The position numbers and the translations under genes are program-made. From positions 1 to 10,285 of the forward strand of contig JAIXVN010000289.1 in NCBI GenBank assembly GCA_027483005.1: a DNA stretch of 10,285 nucleotides, written 5' to 3'. The stretch is from Verrucomicrobiaceae bacterium. GTDB taxonomy: Bacteria > Verrucomicrobiota > Verrucomicrobiia > Verrucomicrobiales > Akkermansiaceae. The notes beneath the pieces were generated by a model, which worked only from the letters and a program-made list of their open reading frames with translations, searched no databases and was not told the origin of the DNA. Below, piece after piece: positions 6,556 through 10,285 of the stretch (position 1 is the stretch's first letter; every line of letters starts with the position of its first letter).

Positions 6556-7002
6556 GCGCGGAGGCTAGAGTGAAGTCCCAACGAGTGGCCATCCCCGATT
6601 CACGGCCGGTTGGAACCCTCAAACAAACCCGCCCGCCTCAGTGACCTTCCCCCGGGGCAGCGAGGGAAACCGGAACGACAGCCTTGTTTCATCCCGAATG
6701 AGCCACAAGTCGGAGCCATTCATGACGGATCTCCCTTCGAAGGGAAACCCCGTGTGAATCCCCAAGGACTTCTCTCACTCAATCCATTTCACAACTCCCT
6801 GTGGCTTGCCTGAAGTCATGGATGATCGGGAAATGAAGATTTCGGATTGTTGATTCGAACCCAGGAGGCATCCGGAAAGAAGGATCAAACCGAACCTGTC
6901 ACGGGTGGAAACAACGGGTGATCCCCTTGGTTCCCATCGCTTGATGAGACCTGCGTCGCCGTGTCACCCCATTCTACCTGGGCTGGATTCCGTGCTTTGG
7001 AT
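6556..7002. other. 447-bp intergenic region without a convincing gene
   Basis: This is the gap between the MFS gene start and the hrpB stop, both on the minus strand, so it should hold the hrpB 3' end and the MFS promoter. It is less GC-rich than its neighbours. I find no tRNA, SRP, tmRNA or RNase P signature. A 67-codon plus-strand frame from TTG 6610 to 6813 has no recognisable product and no supporting start. The region contains the 14-bp palindrome at 6732-6745, a CCCCGGGG palindrome (6650-6657) and a degenerate period-7 tract, ATTTCGG-ATTGTTG-ATTCGAA (6839-6859), resembling the repeats around the E2 gene. No credible -35/-10 pair or T-tailed terminator stands out on the minus strand. Confidence 0.6.
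6732..6745. repeat. Perfect 14-bp palindrome TCCCTTCGAAGGGA
   Basis: A perfect dyad centred on TTCGAA, about 180 bp upstream of the MFS start codon on the minus strand. It could be an operator for a dimeric regulator or a small RNA hairpin. It has no T-run on either side, so it is not an intrinsic terminator. Function unknown. Confidence 0.5.
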
Positions 7003-9588
7003 TCAGTGCTTCCTTTCCGCCGTCCACGTCTTCGGATCGTCGGGCCAGGGGTGCTTGGGATAGCGCCCCGCGAGGTCCTTTTTCATCTGCGTGTAGCCGC
7101 TGGCCCAGAAGCTCTTCAGGTCCTTGGTCATCTGCCAGGGGCGCTGACCCGGGGAGAGGATGTGGACCACGAGCGGCACGCGACCGCTGGCGATCGTCGG
7201 GGTTTCCCAGACACCGAAGAGGTGCTGCACACGGATGGCGATGCACGGATCCTTTCCCATCTCGTAGGTGATCTTGCACGACTGGCCGTTCGAAAGCGTG
7301 ATCCGTTCCGGCGCATAGGAGTCGAGCGCCGAGCGCTGCGGCCCGCTGAGCCAGTCGCGCAGCACCGGCCAGACACTGCGCTCCTTGATGTCCTTGTAGG
7401 CCACCGCGCCATGACAAATCTGCGCCACGGCGGCGATGCGATCCTCCTCTGCCCAGCCGGGCAACCCCATCTCCGGCATCCACTTGCTGAGTCCATCCAA
7501 GCGCGCCGTCCATTGATCGACCTGCGCGTCCCAGCTCTTCAGAATGAGCTCGCCGGACAACACCCGCGCGGCGAGGATCTCGGCGGCGGCATCGAGGTTC
7601 ACCCCGTGATCGCTTTCCTTCGACTCGATGACGAGGTCGCGGAAACGGGTCTCCTTCCTCGCCACGACGCGCCTACGGGATTCATCGTAGCTCGCGCCGT
7701 CGGTGACCGTGAAATCCTCCGGGAACAGTTCGCGCAGCCATTCAGGGTCGATCCCGGTGGCGCGTCGCAAATGGACGATGACCTCGCGCGCCTCGACCTC
7801 GGTGATCTCCGCCGCGACGAAGGCCGGAGCGCTCTTGACGCAGGAATCGTCGTCGAGCTTGCCCTTGCGTCCGCCGACCACGCGACAGGCGAGGGTCCCC
7901 TGCCCCAGCCGGATGCCGAGGCGGTCGCTGAACGAGGCCAGCATCGCCTTCGCCACCTGCTCGCGACGGGCCTTGAAATCGATCGCGGTCCAGGCCCAGC
8001 CAGCCCGTTTCGCCAGTGTTTCAAGACGATCGAGTCCCTGTGCCACTTCGCGGGCCCCACGTCCATGGACGCCGAGCTGGCTGCAACGGCGCGGATCGAA
8101 CTGCATCGCCTCGGCCGACTCGAAGGCGCGGTATTCTCCGGCGAAATCGCTGCCGTCGTCCGCGAAGATGAAGTCCTTCCGGCCCACGCTGCCGGGTTTG
8201 CCACTGAAGATCCCCTCGCCCTGCACGGCCGCCGCGATGAAGGCGGTCTCCGCCACGCAGCCATGCTCGTGACCAGCCAGCATGAGTCGGGAAAAGCGCG
8301 GCTCCAGGGGCAGCGATGCCATTTTCCGGCCCTCGTCTGTTAGATCGCCGATGGCATCGAGTGCACCGAGATCGTGCAGCAGTCGTTCGGCGCGTTGCAG
8401 CGATTCCTCCAGCGGCGCATCCAGCCAGCGGAACTTCCGGATTTCGTTCACGCCCGCCGCTTTCAACAGCAACACGCACTCGGCAAGATCCACGCGACGG
8501 ACCTCCGCAGCCTCGAAGCCCTCGCGTCGCGCATGCTCGGCGGAGCTCCACAAGCGGAAGCAGCGACCCGGTGCCGTTCGACCGGCACGACCCGCCCGCT
8601 GCTCGGCGGAGGCGCGGGAAATCTTGCGGATGTGCAGGGTATCGATGCCACGGCGAGGGTCGAAGGAGGCCAGGCGGGCCAGTCCGGAGTCGATGACCGT
8701 CCGCACACCATCGATGGTCAGCGAGGTTTCCGCGACGTTGGTGGCGACGATGATCTTCGGCCTCGGGCCGGGAGAGATCGCAGCCTCCTGCGCGGCGGGT
8801 GGCAGGCTGCTGTAGAGGGGAAACACGTCCCAACCCCGCGCCATCGGACCAGCCTCCAACAGCTCGATGGTCTTCCGGATTTCATGGGTGCCCGGCAGGA
8901 ACATCAGGATGCTTCCCGGATCCGGCATCGCCATCGCCTCGCGACACACCGCCGCCATGCGTTCCCAGACCGGGGTTTCACGGGGTGGGCCGCCGCGACG
9001 GTCGTGCTGGGCGATCTTTTCCGGCCGCCACTCGATTTCCACGGGAAAAGTTCGTCCACCGGCTTCGAGGATCGCGGCCGGGGCGAGGTAGTCGGCCAAG
9101 CCCGCCGTTTCGAGCGTGGCGGACATCACCAGGACTTTCAGGTCGGCACGCGGCCCGTCCTGGAGATCGAGGCAGCGGGCCAGGGCCACATCCACGGCCA
9201 GGCGTCGTTCATGGAATTCATCGAACACCACCGCGCCGACACCGGACAGCTGCGGATCGTCCTGAAGCCAGCGTTGGAAGACGCCGTCGGTCACGTAAAC
9301 GATCTTCGTGTCGCGCCGGTAGCGGCTGTCGAAGCGCACCGAGTAGCCGACGCCATCGCCGATCGGGGTGCCGCGTTGTTTCGCCACCCAGCCGGCCAGC
9401 AGTCGCGCAGCCATGCGTCGGGGCTCGATCACCACGATCATGCCCTGGATCCCGGCATCGGCGATCATCCCGGGCACGGCGGTCGATTTCCCGGAGCCCG
9501 TGGGGGCTTTCAGGAGCAGGCGCGCGCGATGCGGAACGCTGACCGCCTTCACCAGGGCGGCTTCGATTTCGAAAACAGGCAGGGACAC
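7003..9588 (-). CDS. hrpB: ATP-dependent RNA helicase HrpB (DEAH/RHA family)
   Basis: This is a cytosolic superfamily 2 helicase of 861 aa, slightly longer than E. coli HrpB (about 809). Motifs in order: Walker A APTGSGKST (28-36), IEPRRMAA motif Ia (54-61), DEFHER (123-128; the HrpB form of DEAH), SAT (156-158), VATNVAETSLTI motif V (281-292) and QRAGRAGR motif VI (330-337). The HA2/ratchet domain follows (about 365-460). The HrpB-specific C-terminus is complete, ending in VHILSPGQRPWQMTKDLKSFW and GRYPKHPWPDDP (about 808-852). GTG at 9588 places the first helix (FEIEAALVKAV) 6 residues in, as expected; no Shine-Dalgarno is seen. The physiological role of HrpB is poorly known; an RNA-processing or decay role is usually assumed. 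It diverges from tatA across a 152-bp gap. All key residues are intact. Confidence 0.97.
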   Translation of the reverse strand: MSLPVFEIEAALVKAVSVPHRARLLLKAPTGSGKSTAVPGMIADAGIQGMIVVIEPRRMAARLLAGWVAKQRGTPIGDGVGYSVRFDSRYRRDTKIVYVTDGVFQRWLQDDPQLSGVGAVVFDEFHERRLAVDVALARCLDLQDGPRADLKVLVMSATLETAGLADYLAPAAILEAGGRTFPVEIEWRPEKIAQHDRRGGPPRETPVWERMAAVCREAMAMPDPGSILMFLPGTHEIRKTIELLEAGPMARGWDVFPLYSSLPPAAQEAAISPGPRPKIIVATNVAETSLTIDGVRTVIDSGLARLASFDPRRGIDTLHIRKISRASAEQRAGRAGRTAPGRCFRLWSSAEHARREGFEAAEVRRVDLAECVLLLKAAGVNEIRKFRWLDAPLEESLQRAERLLHDLGALDAIGDLTDEGRKMASLPLEPRFSRLMLAGHEHGCVAETAFIAAAVQGEGIFSGKPGSVGRKDFIFADDGSDFAGEYRAFESAEAMQFDPRRCSQLGVHGRGAREVAQGLDRLETLAKRAGWAWTAIDFKARREQVAKAMLASFSDRLGIRLGQGTLACRVVGGRKGKLDDDSCVKSAPAFVAAEITEVEAREVIVHLRRATGIDPEWLRELFPEDFTVTDGASYDESRRRVVARKETRFRDLVIESKESDHGVNLDAAAEILAARVLSGELILKSWDAQVDQWTARLDGLSKWMPEMGLPGWAEEDRIAAVAQICHGAVAYKDIKERSVWPVLRDWLSGPQRSALDSYAPERITLSNGQSCKITYEMGKDPCIAIRVQHLFGVWETPTIASGRVPLVVHILSPGQRPWQMTKDLKSFWASGYTQMKKDLAGRYPKHPWPDDPKTWTAERKH

Positions 9589-9596
9589 GCCCGTGA

Positions 9597-9614
9597 TTTG
9601 TCGGGAAAGACAAA
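9597..9614. repeat. Inverted repeat just upstream of hrpB
   Basis: TTTGTC (9597-9602) and GACAAA (9609-9614) form a perfect 6-bp dyad with a 6-nt spacer (GGGAAA), 9 bp upstream of the hrpB GTG. In the hrpB mRNA this would be a small hairpin next to the start codon, or the DNA could be an operator. The rest of the 152-bp divergent region holds only weak promoter candidates: TTGCAC (9707-9712) with TAACCT (9729-9734) toward tatA, and TTTACC followed 17 nt later by ACAAAT toward hrpB. I do not call either. Confidence 0.35.
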
Positions 9615-9740
9615 ATCGGGTAAACGAAAAACCGGCTGAATCTCGCTACCTTCGGAATCCGCCGGCTCCTGTGATGGATTGCCCCGAAACAAGTCGTAAT
9701 TGGGCTTTGCACCTCCGGTCACCCGGCTTAACCTCTCCAC

Positions 9741-9989
9741 ATGAACTTTCCCATCGCCTTCCTTGGCAGCCTCGGCACGCCCGAACTCGTTCTGATCTTC
9801 GTGGTCATCCTCCTCTTGTTCGGGGCGAAGAAGCTACCCGAACTGGCCCGCGGCGTGGGCAAGAGCATGGGTGAGTTCAAGAAGGCCCGTGACGACTTCG
9901 AGCGGGAAATCACCCGTGGTGAGGAGGAATCCCGCGTCGTGCCAGCTCCCGTCAAGGAAGCGCCCGGCAAGGAGCCACGCGACGTCTGA
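9741..9989 (+). CDS. tatA: Sec-independent protein translocase subunit TatA
   Basis: TatA is the pore-forming/membrane-weakening subunit of the twin-arginine translocase, which exports folded proteins. The 82-aa product has the whole TatA architecture: a short N-terminus, a transmembrane helix of about 15 residues (ELVLIFVVILLLF, about 15-27), the Phe27-Gly28 hinge, the basic amphipathic helix GAKKLPELARGVGKSMGEFKKARDDF (28-53), and a charged, Pro/Glu-rich tail. TatB would normally be longer with Glu at position 8 of the helix region, so TatA is preferred. No tatB or tatC is nearby, so the translocase genes are scattered. No Shine-Dalgarno precedes ATG 9741 (upstream is CT-rich). The downstream lipoprotein gene starts 3 bp after the stop, with a terminator-like hairpin just inside it. 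Confidence 0.96.
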   Translation: MNFPIAFLGSLGTPELVLIFVVILLLFGAKKLPELARGVGKSMGEFKKARDDFEREITRGEEESRVVPAPVKEAPGKEPRDV

Positions 9990-9992
9990 ATC

Positions 9993-10285
9993 ATGATCAC
10001 CCCCCTACTCTCCAAGCTCGCCCCGACCAAACTCGGGGCGCTTTTGTTTGCGACCTCAGCGCTTTTCATCAGCGGCTGCCAGCGCAAGTCCACCGCCTCC
10101 TGGGACACCCCGGGAGAAGCACCGGCAGCGGCCTCCACCCTGCCGGTTTCCACCCCGGCTCCGGAGAAGAAGCCTGCCCCGGAAGCTGCCAACTCGGTTG
10201 AACAAGAGGTTCTCTCAAAAACGACGGTATCGGGATCCCTGCGCTTCATCGGCTACAACGTCGAGAACTGGCTGACGATGGACCG
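9993..10285 (+). CDS. Lipoprotein, probable endonuclease/exonuclease/phosphatase family (5' end only)
   Basis: An open frame starts at ATG 9993, three bases after the tatA stop, and runs off the window (97 complete codons). Residues 1-29 form a lipoprotein signal peptide: an n-region with Lys8 and Lys13, the hydrophobic stretch LGALLFATSALFI, and the lipobox ISGC with acylated Cys29. A low-complexity Pro/Ala/Thr/Ser linker follows (about 30-75). The visible start of the mature domain, SGSLRFIGYNVENWLTMDR, matches the first beta-strand of the endonuclease/exonuclease/phosphatase fold (xxxYNVEN, where Asn binds the active-site region). The protein would be anchored to a membrane facing the periplasm. 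The catalytic Glu, Asp and His residues lie beyond the window, so substrate and activity are unknown. The signal-peptide codons contain a terminator-like hairpin. Confidence 0.8.
   Translation, partial: MITPLLSKLAPTKLGALLFATSALFISGCQRKSTASWDTPGEAPAAASTLPVSTPAPEKKPAPEAANSVEQEVLSKTTVSGSLRFIGYNVENWLTMD
10019..10049 (+). terminator. Intrinsic terminator-like hairpin after tatA, inside the lipoprotein signal-peptide codons
   Basis: CGCCCCGA (10019-10026) pairs perfectly with TCGGGGCG (10033-10040) around a 6-nt loop (CCAAAC), followed by CTTTTGTTT (10041-10049). An 8-bp GC-rich stem with a U-rich tail is the classical form of a Rho-independent terminator. It lies 30 bp after the tatA stop, where a tatA terminator is expected. 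It is also within codons 9-19 of the downstream gene (LAPTKLGALLF), so both readings must coexist if the lipoprotein start is correct. In-frame alternative starts after it (TTG 10044) would remove the charged n-region of the signal peptide. Confidence 0.75.

Noticed and set aside
6610..6813. 67-codon plus-strand frame in the intergenic region
   Set aside because: It begins with TTG, has no ribosome-binding site or recognisable product, and is interrupted by nothing only because it is short. It cannot be supported as a gene.
6870..6900. ATCCGGAAAGAAGG resembling the SRP RNA loop (TCCGGAAGGAAGCAG)
   Set aside because: The conserved GGAAGGAAGCAGCC core is not present and the flanks do not form the SRP stem.
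6961..8343. Long plus-strand open frame (460 codons) opposite hrpB
   Set aside because: It is antisense to the well-supported HrpB helicase. The translation has no recognisable domain and is His/Arg/Gly-rich, as expected from the reverse complement of a GC-rich gene.
8374..9639. Second plus-strand open frame (421 codons) opposite hrpB
   Set aside because: Same reason: it lies over the helicase motifs of HrpB and has no family resemblance.
1..10285. CRISPR array, insertion sequence, prophage or defence system
   Set aside because: No regularly spaced repeats of 25-40 bp, no transposase or integrase, and no known defence domain. The genes are core metabolism, regulation and export.

Overview
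The window is a GC-rich, gene-dense bacterial chromosomal segment. It most likely comes from the Planctomycetota-Verrucomicrobiota-Chlamydiota group, with a Verrucomicrobiaceae/Luteolibacter-like genome my best guess. That is an inference from protein flavour: a zinc-less anti-sigma protein fused to YfbK-type domains, a GHGEHDD-type E1 alpha subunit, start codons without Shine-Dalgarno motifs, and AT-rich 7-bp repeats between genes. No rRNA or tRNA marker is present to confirm it.

Positions 1-2656 (+) hold three genes of a 2-oxoacid dehydrogenase complex: the 3' end of E1 alpha, E1 beta (joined by a 4-bp GTGA overlap) and a single-lipoyl-domain E2. The substrate (pyruvate, branched-chain 2-oxoacid or acetoin) cannot be fixed from sequence, and no E3 gene is visible. 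Directly downstream at 2697-3317 (+) lies rex, the NADH/NAD+-sensing repressor, a plausible partner for an NADH-producing complex. AT-rich tandem heptamers sit on both sides of the E2 gene.

Positions 3400-5291 (+) encode an ECF sigma factor and, 17 bp downstream, a single-pass membrane protein. Its N-terminus looks like a zinc-less anti-sigma domain. Its C-terminal part looks like the two domains that normally flank the von Willebrand A domain of YfbK proteins, but the VWA domain itself is missing. This is the most unusual gene of the window.

Positions 5332-6555 (-) encode a 12-helix TetA-like MFS transporter that converges on the sigma/anti-sigma pair. Positions 6556-7002 contain no convincing gene. 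Positions 7003-9588 (-) encode the DEAH-box helicase HrpB.

Divergent from hrpB, positions 9741-9989 (+) encode TatA of the twin-arginine translocase. Three bases later begins a lipoprotein gene that runs off the window and whose mature part starts like an endonuclease/exonuclease/phosphatase protein. A strong intrinsic-terminator-like hairpin lies inside this gene's signal-peptide codons. It could stop tatA transcripts or attenuate the lipoprotein gene.
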